This document shows, piece after piece, positions 7,587 through 14,787 of a DNA stretch of 19,063 nucleotides (its first letter is position 1; every line of letters starts with the position of its first letter). Made by a program: the position numbers and the translations under genes. Origin of the DNA: DATDOR01 sp035512695 (lineage in GTDB: Bacteria > Chloroflexota > Anaerolineae > Anaerolineales > JABWBV01); assembly GCA_035512695.1 (NCBI GenBank), contig DATKDL010000109.1, positions 1-19,063 of the forward strand, given 5' to 3'. Under the pieces are notes generated by a model. The model saw only the letters and a program-made list of their open reading frames with translations. It ran no database searches and was not told where the DNA came from.

Positions 7587-8001
7587 AAACCACCGAGATC
7601 TCGATGCTGTTCGAGAACTCGACCGCCGGCCGCAGGGTGCAGATGATCGAGCAGTATTTGTCTTCGGACAGGGCGATCGCCTTGCGGACTTTGCCCTCAT
7701 CGAGATCGCCTTTGAATCTGTAGAGCATGTGGATCTTCGTAAAGCGGTTCGGCGGCTCGGGTTCCTGCTCTCCCGTGACATCCACTTCAAAGTCGACCAG
7801 GTCCGCCTTTTGCTTGCGCAGGATCATGACCACGTCGTAAGCCGAACAGGCCGCAGCCGCCAGCATCAAGAGATCGGAAGCTTTCATCGCCGCCCATTCC
7901 GGATCCCGCTCCGGCCAGCTCCCGATCGCCAGCGTGTGGCCCTGCGAATCGACCCCGATCATCAATTGTGATTCGACCCATTTAACCGAGACTTTGCCCA
8001 T
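7585..8001 (-). CDS. OsmC/YhfA-family protein
   Basis: A 138-residue OsmC-fold protein, close to the usual 135-145. Members are dimeric thiol peroxidases that reduce organic hydroperoxides, or related proteins of unknown substrate. The conserved features are visible: an N-terminal beta segment (VSVKWVESQLMIGVD), the helix SDLLMLAAAACSAYDVV with C52, and the second cysteine in KYCSIIC (C117, with C121 nearby). The KYCS motif is more typical of the YhfA-like branch than of true Ohr. The ATG at 8001 has a good AAGGAG Shine-Dalgarno (8009-8014) six bases away; the frame stays open further upstream but overlaps the divergent lipoprotein gene. It neighbours a redox two-component pair without sharing its strand, so a link is only suggestive. 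Confidence 0.88.
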   Translation of the reverse strand: MGKVSVKWVESQLMIGVDSQGHTLAIGSWPERDPEWAAMKASDLLMLAAAACSAYDVVMILRKQKADLVDFEVDVTGEQEPEPPNRFTKIHMLYRFKGDLDEGKVRKAIALSEDKYCSIICTLRPAVEFSNSIEISVV

Positions 8002-8021
8002 GATACGCTCCTTGGCGGTTG

Positions 8022-8030
8022 AATATAACA
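8022..8030 (-). promoter_or_regulatory. extended -10 promoter for the OsmC gene
   Basis: Read on the minus strand this is TGTTATATT, an extended -10 (TGn plus TATATT). It places the transcript start about 14 bases before the OsmC start codon, just upstream of the AAGGAG site. No good -35 is seen, which is common for extended -10 promoters. Confidence 0.5.
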
Positions 8031-8092
8031 CAACGAGACGACGCCGTTTCTTTTGGCGGATCTCCCGGGTATCCAGGATGTTCCGATGCAGA

Positions 8093-8098
8093 TAAAAT
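8093..8098 (+). promoter_or_regulatory. possible -10 box for the lipoprotein gene
   Basis: TAAAAT lies in the divergent region 8002-8143, about 46 bases before the lipoprotein ATG, leaving a leader that carries the AAGGAG at 8130-8135. No convincing -35 is visible. Confidence 0.35.
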
Positions 8099-8143
8099 CG
8101 GGGAGAGATGATCGCCCAACCTGTCAAGAAAGGAGAAAACCTC

Positions 8144-8980
8144 ATGCATCTCAGAAAAATCTGTCTGGTTTTCGTGGCCTTGCTCGCGCTGACCACGATG
8201 GCGGCCTGCAATCTTCCGGGCACGAGCCAGGGAGCGCCAGGATCGAACCAGGGCGCTGCCGGCGAAACCCCCACCACGGAAGCGACTGCGGCCCCTGATT
8301 CCGTCCCGGAGAGTGATCCGGAGAACGGTCCGACCGCTACGCCGACCGCCACCCCCTCGGGGGGCGGTGGTTCGGGCGGATCGGGCGGATCGGGCGGATC
8401 GGGTGACCCCGGATCCGGAGACCCCGGCAGCGGAGACCCGGGCAGCGGCAGTGGGGAGGCCGGCCAGGATCCTTGCCTGATCGGCCTCTGGGAGGTCGAC
8501 AACGACAGCATGGCGCAGTACCTGACGACGGCGCTCAACCAGAGCGGTGAGGTCGATTTTTTCACGGTGCCCGAGATTACGGGCGGCCTGTTTCTCTCGT
8601 TCGATGACGCCGGAAAGATGGCCGTATCATCGGAAGTTTACATGATCAATGTCCTGTTCGCTCCGGATGCGAATCTCCAGGTAGATATGGAGATGGCTCT
8701 GGTTGCGGAAGGATCGTCCGACTACACGGCGGACGGCCAGACGATCACGGGCACGAACCGGGATTACGTATCGACCGGCATTCCGCTAGACTCGGTCCTC
8801 ACCGCGGCCTCCGGTGGAGATGAAGTGATCGTCATCGCCGTCGACCCCAGCTGGTTTCTCGCCGTCGTCACGGAAGACAGCGACGACCCGCACACCGGGT
8901 CGTACATTTGCCAGGGCGACAACCTCTCCCTCACATCGAACCCGTACGGACCGGTCCTGTTCCAGCGCGTGCAGGATTAG
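8144..8980 (+). CDS. lipoprotein with Gly/Ser/Asp/Pro repeat linker and lipocalin-like C-terminal domain
   Basis: A 278-residue secreted lipoprotein of unknown function. It starts MHLRKICLVFVALLALTTMA followed by AC, a lipoprotein signal peptide ending at a lipobox. The ATG at 8144 has AAGGAG 8 bases upstream; an ATG 36 bases earlier is in frame but has no such site and would spoil the signal peptide. The next hundred or so residues are a low-complexity linker rich in Thr, Pro, Gly and Ser, ending in GGS and GDPGS tandem repeats. The C-terminal 170 residues begin with CLIGLWEVD and finish with GSYICQGDNLSLTSNPYGPV, a pattern like small lipocalin-like beta-barrels in which a GxW motif opens and a final strand closes the barrel. 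Two cysteines flank this domain and may form a disulfide. The fold suggestion is tentative. Confidence 0.8.
   Translation: MHLRKICLVFVALLALTTMAACNLPGTSQGAPGSNQGAAGETPTTEATAAPDSVPESDPENGPTATPTATPSGGGGSGGSGGSGGSGDPGSGDPGSGDPGSGSGEAGQDPCLIGLWEVDNDSMAQYLTTALNQSGEVDFFTVPEITGGLFLSFDDAGKMAVSSEVYMINVLFAPDANLQVDMEMALVAEGSSDYTADGQTITGTNRDYVSTGIPLDSVLTAASGGDEVIVIAVDPSWFLAVVTEDSDDPHTGSYICQGDNLSLTSNPYGPVLFQRVQD
8366..8446 (+). repeat. in-frame tandem repeats coding the lipoprotein linker
   Basis: Positions 8366-8401 hold four 9-base units (GGTGGTTCG, then GGCGGATCG three times exactly) coding Gly-Gly-Ser. Positions 8402-8446 hold three 15-base units coding Gly-Asp-Pro-Gly-Ser with few differences. Units are multiples of three, so slippage would change linker length without shifting frame. 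Confidence 0.85.
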
Positions 8981-9004
8981 CCAGTTCGCGTTTTTACAGG
9001 ACGG

Positions 9005-10168
9005 TCATGCGTTCCGGGCGTCTTCGGTCCTGAGCTGCCCGGCTTTGCGCCATCCGAACCGGGATGCATCCGGGTTCGGAACCCCCTCCACCGCGTCCGC
9101 CGTGATCGCCCCCAGGACCGGCGCAAACTTGAACGCGTGCCCGCTGCCGCCCGAGGCGACGACCAGCCCGGGGTTTTCCGGGTCGCGGTCGATCCAGAAA
9201 TCGCCGTCGAAGGTGTCGGCGTAGAAGCAGACCCTTTCGAAGGTCCTGGGTGCACCGGCCAGGCCCGGAAAGGTGTCCTCGAAAAAAGCCCGGTAGTTCG
9301 GCAGCGAGCGGTCGGCCACCTGCCGCGGCCCGGATGGGTCGATCCGCCGCCCAGGGCCGTGATTGGCGACCTTGAGCGTCCCGTCCAATTTCGCCGGAAA
9401 ACCGTACCAGCCGGTGTTGGAGACATCCGCGGTGTATACCGGGAAGCGCGGCGGGCGGTACATCTCGACGTCGTCAACCTGGAAGTGGAAGACGTCCTGG
9501 GCCGTTGGCCACATGACCGCCTGCAGCGGGGGGTGCAGGAACGGAGTCCAGGCGCCGGCGGCGAGGACGACGTGATCGCCGAAAATTCGGTCGCCTCTTT
9601 CTGTCCGGACGCCGGTCACCCGACCACCCTCCTTGATAAAACCGGCAAACCCGGCGCTTTCCAGGAGCGCACCTCCTGCCTCCCGGATCTCCGACGCCAG
9701 CCGCGCCACCACCCGGCCGCTGGCAGCCCAGCCGCCGCGCGGGTTGAAATAGCCGTCGACGTACCGGTCCGCATTCCAGGCGGGGAAGCGCCTGCGGATT
9801 TCTACCGAGTCCATCCGTTCCACCGCGAGGCCCCGCTCCTGGAGCAGGCGAAAGCTCTCGTGTTCATAACCGCCGGGAGCCATCTCAGCACGGGAAAGCA
9901 TCAGGACACCGGTCTCCCGGTAGAGGGTTTCCCCCCAGCCCGCGTTCCACTCGTCCCATCCCTCGAAGGCCCTCCGCATCAGGTCCATATAAAACCCGTC
10001 GGCGCCGTAATCCATCCGCAGGACCTTGCTGATATCGGTCGATGAGGCGTCCGGGTGCGGGATCGGGCCCTGGTCGAGCACCGTGACTTCCCAGCCCCGG
10101 CGGCGCATTTCGAGCGCCGCCGTCAGACCGAAAACCCCGCCTCCGATGACGACGACGCTAGCCACCAC
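9005..10168 (-). CDS. FAD-dependent amine oxidase, monomeric sarcosine oxidase/fructosyl-amine oxidase type
   Basis: A 387-residue DAO-superfamily flavoprotein, the normal length for monomeric sarcosine oxidase (MSOX). The N-terminal VVVIGGGVFGLTAALEM binds the ADP part of FAD. Key MSOX positions have counterparts at almost the same numbers: C314 in RVCFYAD for the covalent flavin link (Cys315 in MSOX), K266 for oxygen activation (Lys265), K347 in SGHAFKFAPVLG and R51 for the substrate carboxylate (Lys348, Arg52). It should oxidise a secondary or N-substituted amino acid with release of hydrogen peroxide. The SKVLRMDYG segment is closer to fructosyl-amino-acid and saccharopine-type oxidases than to sarcosine oxidase, so the substrate is open. 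The GTG start overlaps the end of the cupin gene by 11 bases (a second GTG follows at 10165), implying coupled translation. The gene ends 24 bases from the convergent lipoprotein gene. Confidence 0.87.
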   Translation of the reverse strand: MVASVVVIGGGVFGLTAALEMRRRGWEVTVLDQGPIPHPDASSTDISKVLRMDYGADGFYMDLMRRAFEGWDEWNAGWGETLYRETGVLMLSRAEMAPGGYEHESFRLLQERGLAVERMDSVEIRRRFPAWNADRYVDGYFNPRGGWAASGRVVARLASEIREAGGALLESAGFAGFIKEGGRVTGVRTERGDRIFGDHVVLAAGAWTPFLHPPLQAVMWPTAQDVFHFQVDDVEMYRPPRFPVYTADVSNTGWYGFPAKLDGTLKVANHGPGRRIDPSGPRQVADRSLPNYRAFFEDTFPGLAGAPRTFERVCFYADTFDGDFWIDRDPENPGLVVASGGSGHAFKFAPVLGAITADAVEGVPNPDASRFGWRKAGQLRTEDARNA

Positions 10169-10481
10169 GCTCTGCCGGTGCGAACACGACGAGGAGGGTC
10201 AAAGCCTGTTCGATCTCCACAAATTTGTGCGGCTCATGAGCCGGTACATGGATCAGGTCCCCGGGTCCGATTTCGGCGGTTTCACCGCCGGATTCCAGCT
10301 TGCCTCGGCCCGACAGGACGTAGTAAACCTCATCGTCCATATGCGGATCCTGCGGGTCGTCGGCGCGGCGCGGCAGATGGTACACGCCGGCGCTCATCGC
10401 CGGAAAGCGCAGCACCTCGCTGAACTCGACCGACGTCCCGGTCATCGACTCCGCGGCGTTGTGGATCGAGATGATTTTCAT
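10158..10481 (-). CDS. small single-domain cupin protein
   Basis: A 107-residue beta-barrel of the cupin_2 type. The first cupin motif is visible around DPHMDDEVYYVLSGRGKL and the second around GPGDLIHVPAHEPHKF, with histidine and glutamate positions suited to one metal ion. Such cupins act as isomerases, dioxygenases or small-molecule binders; the sequence does not decide which. The ATG at 10481 is chosen because it overlaps the stop of the upstream gene as ATGA and has a GGAG 9 bases ahead; a TTG at 10496 is the alternative and would add five residues. It sits between the metallo-beta-lactamase-fold and oxidase genes and overlaps both, so the three are one operon and probably one pathway. 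Confidence 0.85.
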   Translation of the reverse strand: MKIISIHNAAESMTGTSVEFSEVLRFPAMSAGVYHLPRRADDPQDPHMDDEVYYVLSGRGKLESGGETAEIGPGDLIHVPAHEPHKFVEIEQALTLLVVFAPAERGG

Positions 10482-11377
10482 CTGAATTTTCTCCAATAAC
10501 GTGCAATCCCCCAGGCCGAGGTTGCGGACGGGTTGGCGGTCTCATACCGGGCATGGTCGCCGGGCGAAAGACCGGCCGCGAGCGCCCGGCGTTCAAGCCA
10601 TCCGGCGACGCCCGCTTCGAGCTCCCCTTCTCCGATGCCCGGCATCGTCGTTTCCAGCCAGGTCTCCGTGTCGGCCAGGGTCTCCGCCAGGATCTCGAAA
10701 TGCAGCGCAGCATCCGGGTAGATCCCGAAGTGAGTCGGCGCCACGCGTTCGGCCCCTGCCGTCCGCAACCGCTCGCAGCTTGCGATCCAGCTCTCGAGAT
10801 GGAACTCCGGCGGCGGCATGGGCAGCACGATGTGCGGGCGTCCCGCCAGGCGGATCCCTCCGACATCTCCGGTGAAACAGGTCCCTTCGATGAGGTAGGC
10901 ATGGTGGTGTGTGGCGTGCCCGGGTGTCTCCAGCGCCCGGATTTCCAACCCGGAGATCCGGGTCACGGCGCCGTCGGCGACCGCGATGAGCTTTTCTGCC
11001 GGAACCGGGACCATCTCCCCCCAGAGGGTATCCATCTCATCACCGTAGATCTGTCCGGCGCTGGCGAGCAGGCGGCTCGGATCGGCCAGGTGCGGCAGCC
11101 CGCGCGGATGGACATGGACCCTGGTCCCGTGCCCGGCCAGCCACCCGGCGGCGCCGGCGTGGTCCAGGTGGATATGGGTCACAAACAGGTCGGAGACATC
11201 CTCGGGCGCACAGCCGTGGGCGGCCAGGCCGGCCACCAGGGCAGGGATCGTCGAGCCCGGGCCTGATTCGATCAGGATCGCCCCCTCGTCGTGCCGGATC
11301 AGGTATGCGGCGATGATCCCCGGGGTGTTCCTGAATTGAAGATCCAGCGTGATCGGACCCATAAGCGAAGCGAGCAT
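10478..11377 (-). CDS. metallo-beta-lactamase-fold hydrolase
   Basis: A 299-residue MBL-fold protein. The main metal motif is THIHLDHAG (H68, H70, D72, H73); further ligands are likely in ETPGHATHHH, CFTGD and the late PTHFG. These are arranged as in glyoxalase II-like hydrolases with two metal ions, so ester, thioester or lactone hydrolysis is expected; the substrate is unknown. It is the first gene of the operon with the cupin and the sarcosine-oxidase-like protein; its TGA overlaps the cupin ATG. The start is uncertain: ATG 11377 lies inside a hairpin arm and has only a weak GGGCGGGCC upstream, while ATG 11362 (five residues later, MGPITLDLQF) is free of the stem but has no Shine-Dalgarno either. 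Confidence 0.85.
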   Translation of the reverse strand: MLASLMGPITLDLQFRNTPGIIAAYLIRHDEGAILIESGPGSTIPALVAGLAAHGCAPEDVSDLFVTHIHLDHAGAAGWLAGHGTRVHVHPRGLPHLADPSRLLASAGQIYGDEMDTLWGEMVPVPAEKLIAVADGAVTRISGLEIRALETPGHATHHHAYLIEGTCFTGDVGGIRLAGRPHIVLPMPPPEFHLESWIASCERLRTAGAERVAPTHFGIYPDAALHFEILAETLADTETWLETTMPGIGEGELEAGVAGWLERRALAAGLSPGDHARYETANPSATSAWGIARYWRKFR

Positions 11378-11422
11378 CAGGCCCGCCCGGGGGCACAGCT
11401 CCCGGGCGGATTTGATGCTCGC
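11370..11422 (-). terminator. hairpin after the HPF gene, overlapping the next gene's start
   Basis: Arms 11370-11379 and 11413-11422 pair over 10 bp (GCGAGCATCA with its complement), then after a 3-by-3 internal loop 11383-11391 pairs with 11401-11409 over 9 bp (CCGCCCGGG). It follows the HPF stop by 11 bases, in the position of a terminator, but has no strong T-run on the minus strand. The arm near 11377 contains the first ATG of the metallo-beta-lactamase-fold gene, so it could also gate that gene. Confidence 0.6.
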
Positions 11423-11433
11423 TAATCCTCCTA

Positions 11434-12006
11434 TCAGCCGAGCTCCGGCTCGATCAGGCCGTAGCTCCCGTCTCTGCGGCGGTAGATGACGTTGACCGAT
11501 TCGGTATTGAAATTGTAGAAGATGAAAAAGTCTTCGTGACCGAGCAGCTGCATGTGCTCGATGGCTTCGATTTCATCCATCGGCGTCAGCGCGAATTTCT
11601 TGCGCCGTGCGATCACCGGGGCGTCGCTCTCGGCAGCCGGTTCGGGGGCTTCCTCTTCTGCGATCATCTCTCCGAGTGTTTTACCGTCTCCCCGGGTCCG
11701 GCTGCGCAGCTGCTTTCCCTTATAGCGCTCCATCTGGCGCTGCATTTTGTCCAGCGCCATGTCGAAGGCGGCGAAGATGTCCTCGGCGCGCTCCTCGGCT
11801 CTCAGGACGAATTTCTTGCCCCGCACCGTGATTTGGGCGACCTGCCGGTCATTCACGCTGCGAGCGGTTTTGACGAAGGCCAGATCGACGCGCGCTTCGT
11901 CGATCCCCGGCAGATAGCGATCCAGCCGGCCGGCTTTCTTTGTGACGTAGTCGTTCAGCCGATCGGAGACTTCCATATTGCGGCTGTGAATCGACACTTC
12001 GGACAT
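11434..12006 (-). CDS. hpf: long-form ribosome hibernation promoting factor
   Basis: A 190-residue HPF of the long type. Residues 1-100 form the S30AE/YfiA domain (VSIHSRNMEVSDRLNDYVTKK, then the beta strands and EDIFAAFDMALDKMQRQMERYKGK helix) that binds the decoding centre of idle 30S subunits. A charged linker of about 35 residues joins the C-terminal dimerisation domain (FALTPMDEIEAIEHMQLLGH and FFIFYNFNTESVNVIYRRRDG), which pairs two ribosomes into 100S particles. The ATG at 12006 has GAGGAG seven bases upstream; the frame remains open further upstream but runs into a hairpin and has no start support. Monocistronic or the leader of the genes below it; a hairpin lies on either side. Expected to be raised in stationary phase or starvation. 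Confidence 0.95.
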   Translation of the reverse strand: MSEVSIHSRNMEVSDRLNDYVTKKAGRLDRYLPGIDEARVDLAFVKTARSVNDRQVAQITVRGKKFVLRAEERAEDIFAAFDMALDKMQRQMERYKGKQLRSRTRGDGKTLGEMIAEEEAPEPAAESDAPVIARRKKFALTPMDEIEAIEHMQLLGHEDFFIFYNFNTESVNVIYRRRDGSYGLIEPELG

Positions 12007-12038
12007 TTTTGCGCTCCTCAAATTCTCATCACAGAAAC

Positions 12039-12109
12039 GCGGTGGGGGCGCGCCCTTGTGGCCGCCCGCTGCGCGAACTCGGGCGGCCACAAGGGCGCGC
12101 CCCTACCGC
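12039..12109 (-). terminator. 30-bp hairpin between comF and hpf
   Basis: Arms 12039-12068 and 12080-12109 pair over 30 bp with a single G-T exception, around an 11-base loop. The inner arm reads GCGCGCCCTTGTGGCCGCCC. It lies after the comF stop and before the hpf Shine-Dalgarno, so it probably ends the tad-comF transcript, although no T-run follows; the sequence has the look of a dispersed repeat. Confidence 0.7.
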
Positions 12110-12132
12110 ATCTCCGTGGTGATCTGTAATTT

Positions 12133-12843
12133 TTAATCGTCCTTCCCGGGTATCGCCCTCGCCAGGGTGAACACCCGCACCGACTCGGCCCCGGCTTCGT
12201 AAAGCGCCCGGGCGCACATGTTCCCCGTCGCCCCGCTGGTAAACACGTCATCCAGCAGGAGAAGGTTCAGACCGGAGACCGCACCTCGGTCAGCGGTAAA
12301 CGCAGCCCGCAGGTTCTCCGTCCGCTGGTCGGGTGTCAACCCGACCTGCGAGCGGGTCTCTTTCACGCGCTGCAGCGCGTCCGTCCGGTACTCGATTCCC
12401 AGCCGGGCGGCCAGGGGCCGGCCGAATAGATCGACCTGATTATATCCTCTTCGCTGAAAACGTTTTGGACTGAGGGGCACGGGCACGGCCAACTCGACGG
12501 CGCCCGCAAAAGCGGCGACTGCGCCAACAGCGATCCCGGCCGCCACGTCGCCGAGGGCGCGGTCGGGGGTATATTTCAACCGGATGACGAGATTTCTAAA
12601 TGGCGTCCGGTACTCGGCAAACGAACTGGCCTGGAGGAAGACGGCTTCAAACGCATCGCACTGTCGACAGCCGGCGGCGGAGAGCTGCCCTCCGCAGATC
12701 GGACAGAGATCGCCCGACAGGATGGCGGTCTGTTCGAGGCATGCCCGGCACCAGATCGTACCGGTCAATCCGCATCCGGCGCAGACCGGCGGGGCGATCA
12801 GCTCGAGCGCCGGGCGGGTCCAGTCGTAAAGGCTTGCCCGCAC
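12133..12843 (-). CDS. comF: ComF-family phosphoribosyltransferase-like protein
   Basis: A 236-residue ComF homologue. The N-terminus carries two Cys4-type zinc knuckles (CAGCGLTGTIWCRAC and CPICGG-CRQC). The rest is a type I phosphoribosyltransferase fold: ESSxF-like region at AEYRTPFRNLVIRLKYTPD, VPVPLSPKRFQRRGYNQ, and the PRPP loop LLLLDDVFTSGAT. ComF proteins are needed for DNA uptake in transformable bacteria, where they act on the cytoplasmic side with the ComFA helicase; many non-competent bacteria keep the gene with no proven role. It starts with GTG 4 bases after the tadC stop, with only a weak site and a small GATCCT/AGGATC dyad (12844-12860) at the junction, so translation is probably coupled to tadC. 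Being last in a pilus cluster is suggestive of uptake but not proof. Confidence 0.88.
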   Translation of the reverse strand: MRASLYDWTRPALELIAPPVCAGCGLTGTIWCRACLEQTAILSGDLCPICGGQLSAAGCRQCDAFEAVFLQASSFAEYRTPFRNLVIRLKYTPDRALGDVAAGIAVGAVAAFAGAVELAVPVPLSPKRFQRRGYNQVDLFGRPLAARLGIEYRTDALQRVKETRSQVGLTPDQRTENLRAAFTADRGAVSGLNLLLLDDVFTSGATGNMCARALYEAGAESVRVFTLARAIPGKDD

Positions 12844-12847
12844 GATC

Positions 12848-13804
12848 CTAGAACAGGATCCCGCCCAGTGCGGAGGTCATCAGGATCAGGGCCGCCGGTC
12901 CCAGCAGGATAATCAGGAGCGAAGGGAAGATCAGGAATGCCATTGGAAACAGCATTTTGATCGGCGCTTTCTGGGCTTCCTCTTCGGCCAGCTGCCGGCG
13001 TTTGACCCGCATCGCATCCGATTGAACCCGCAGGACGTTGGACATGCTCACCCCAAGCTGTTCGCTCTGAACGACGGCGGCGACGAAGCTGCTCAGCTCG
13101 GTCAGGTTGACACGGGAGGCCATATCCTTCAATGCATCGCGCCGCAGTTTGCCGAGCTGCATTTCACGCAGGACGCGGGCAAAAATCAAGGACAGTTCAT
13201 TTTCCCACTTGGATTGGACCCGGTCCATGGCCATATCGAACCCGAGCCCGGCTTCGACGCAGATCGTCAACAGGTCCAATGCATCCGGGAGAGCCTTTAA
13301 GATTTGCTTCCGGCGCCGCTCGATGATGCTCCGCAACCAGAGTTCGGGAAGAAAGAACCCGAGGACCGAGACGAAGACGGCGATGAACAAAGCCGTCGAC
13401 CCTTTGAGAAAGCTGCCCTCGGGGGCGACAAAAGAAATGCCCGCCATCAGGATCCCCGCTCCAAGACCCAGGAACCGCAGCGCCCAAAAGATCGTCGGGT
13501 CCAGGCCGCGCGGGTTGCCCGCCTGCTCCAACCGCCGCCGGGTATTTTCGACTGCGTTCTGCGGAGTGAACCGCAGCGCGACCTCCCCGAAGCCGCGGGC
13601 GAGCGGGAAAATGACCCGCTCGGAAAACGTTTGGGAAAGTTCGATCTCTTCGAGACTCGCCGTCTCTCCACGCGAGGCGTACTCTGCCAGGCGATCTTCC
13701 AGGGGATCGGTGTCCCTGGAGTAACGCAGCCCGATCACGATCAGAAAAACTGCTCCGATCACAATCAGCCCTATGACGATGGCGATGATTAATGCGATAT
13801 CCAT
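12848..13804 (-). CDS. tadC: TadC, Tad/Flp pilus inner-membrane platform protein
   Basis: A 318-residue T2SSF-domain membrane protein. An N-terminal hydrophobic segment (residues about 4-26), two further segments near 107-125 and 137-157, and a C-terminal pair around 285-317 are seen. The central cytoplasmic domain has the typical LPDALDLLTICVEAGLGFDMAM stretch, ending in EEAQKAPIKMLFPMAFLIFPSLLIIL, a TadC hallmark. With TadB it forms the platform on which the TadA motor acts. The ATG follows the tadB stop by one base and has GAGG six bases upstream. Confidence 0.92.
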   Translation of the reverse strand: MDIALIIAIVIGLIVIGAVFLIVIGLRYSRDTDPLEDRLAEYASRGETASLEEIELSQTFSERVIFPLARGFGEVALRFTPQNAVENTRRRLEQAGNPRGLDPTIFWALRFLGLGAGILMAGISFVAPEGSFLKGSTALFIAVFVSVLGFFLPELWLRSIIERRRKQILKALPDALDLLTICVEAGLGFDMAMDRVQSKWENELSLIFARVLREMQLGKLRRDALKDMASRVNLTELSSFVAAVVQSEQLGVSMSNVLRVQSDAMRVKRRQLAEEEAQKAPIKMLFPMAFLIFPSLLIILLGPAALILMTSALGGILF

Positions 13805-13805
13805 C

Positions 13806-14780
13806 TCACACCTCGATCTTTGCGATACGGGTCATTACGTAGTAGCCTGCCGCGATCATCAAACCGCCGCAAATCAGCATCGGAATCCCGCACACCAGGT
13901 TGCCTTCCGCAAAAAACTGGCCCATGTATTCGCGGTTCACACCCCACAGGACAAACGCCAGCCCGATCGGCATGAACGCAAGGACCCGCCCTGAATAGAG
14001 CACCTGCGACACGAGAACCTGGATCTCGCGTGTAATCCGGATCCGCTCACGGATCGTGTATCCAATGATGTCCAGGATTTCCGCCAGGTTGCCGCCCGAT
14101 TCCCGCTGGATATTGATCGCCGTGATGATGAAATCGAGATCGGGGCTGGGGATTCGACGCAGCAGATTGTCGAGCGCCTGGTAAACCGGGATACCCAGTT
14201 GGATTTCCCGGACCACCCTCCGGAACTCGTCGGAGATCGGGCTCGGTAGCTCCTTGCTGACCGATTCAAGCGCCTGCATCTGCGAATACCCGGCCCGCAG
14301 TCCGTTGACCATCAGGCTGAGCATATCCGGAAGCTGGTCGTTGAACTTCACCAGGCGCTGCCGCTGCTGGCGTTTGACATAGGCGCGCGGCAGGAGTGGA
14401 CCCGCCAGGACACCGACCGCGGCAAACCAGATCCCGTTGCCCGGGGCCCCACCCCCGCCGTAGAACCAGCCGATCACACCCATCAGCAGGGTGACCCCGA
14501 TGACGATGAAAATCCATTCGCCCGGCTTGAACTTCATATCCGCCCGGGCAAGCTCCCGGGAGATCTTTTCTCCGTAAGAAGACGATTCAACACGGGTATT
14601 GACCCAGTCCGTCAGCGCGGAGCCCGATTCGCGGATCGCCGACTGTTCGGCCAGTTCATCCTCCGTATAGCGTTCGAGACGCTCATCCACCAGCGACCGC
14701 TCCCCGGAGACCGTGAATATGAGCCCGATGACCATGAGCAGGCCTGCCAGCGAAAGCCCGATGACTAAAATTGGCGACAT
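13806..14780 (-). CDS. tadB: TadB, Tad/Flp pilus inner-membrane platform protein
   Basis: A 324-residue T2SSF-domain membrane protein. It has an N-terminal hydrophobic segment (SPILVIGLSLAGLLMVIGLI), hydrophobic segments around residues 85-120, a cytoplasmic domain with LPDMLSLMVNGLRAGYSQMQALESV and NIQRESGGNLAEILD, and a C-terminal hydrophobic pair. It forms the membrane platform of the pilus with TadC. The ATG at 14780 is preceded by GAGGAGGT at nine bases and lies 7 bases after the tadA stop; an open frame extends 24 codons further but overlaps tadA and reads as arginine-rich junk, so it is rejected. Confidence 0.92.
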   Translation of the reverse strand: MSPILVIGLSLAGLLMVIGLIFTVSGERSLVDERLERYTEDELAEQSAIRESGSALTDWVNTRVESSSYGEKISRELARADMKFKPGEWIFIVIGVTLLMGVIGWFYGGGGAPGNGIWFAAVGVLAGPLLPRAYVKRQQRQRLVKFNDQLPDMLSLMVNGLRAGYSQMQALESVSKELPSPISDEFRRVVREIQLGIPVYQALDNLLRRIPSPDLDFIITAINIQRESGGNLAEILDIIGYTIRERIRITREIQVLVSQVLYSGRVLAFMPIGLAFVLWGVNREYMGQFFAEGNLVCGIPMLICGGLMIAAGYYVMTRIAKIEV

Positions 14781-14787
14781 CGCAGCG

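Noticed and set aside
8002..8565. Upstream extension of the OsmC frame
   Set aside because: It lies antisense to the lipoprotein gene, and the ATG at 8001 has a strong AAGGAG and an N-terminus of normal OsmC length.
8981..9004. A terminator between the lipoprotein and the oxidase gene
   Set aside because: Only 24 bases separate the stops; there is a short T-run but no stem.
9137..10045. 302-codon plus-strand frame opposite the sarcosine-oxidase-like gene
   Set aside because: Shadow frame: the minus-strand product has conserved FAD and active-site residues and this one has none.
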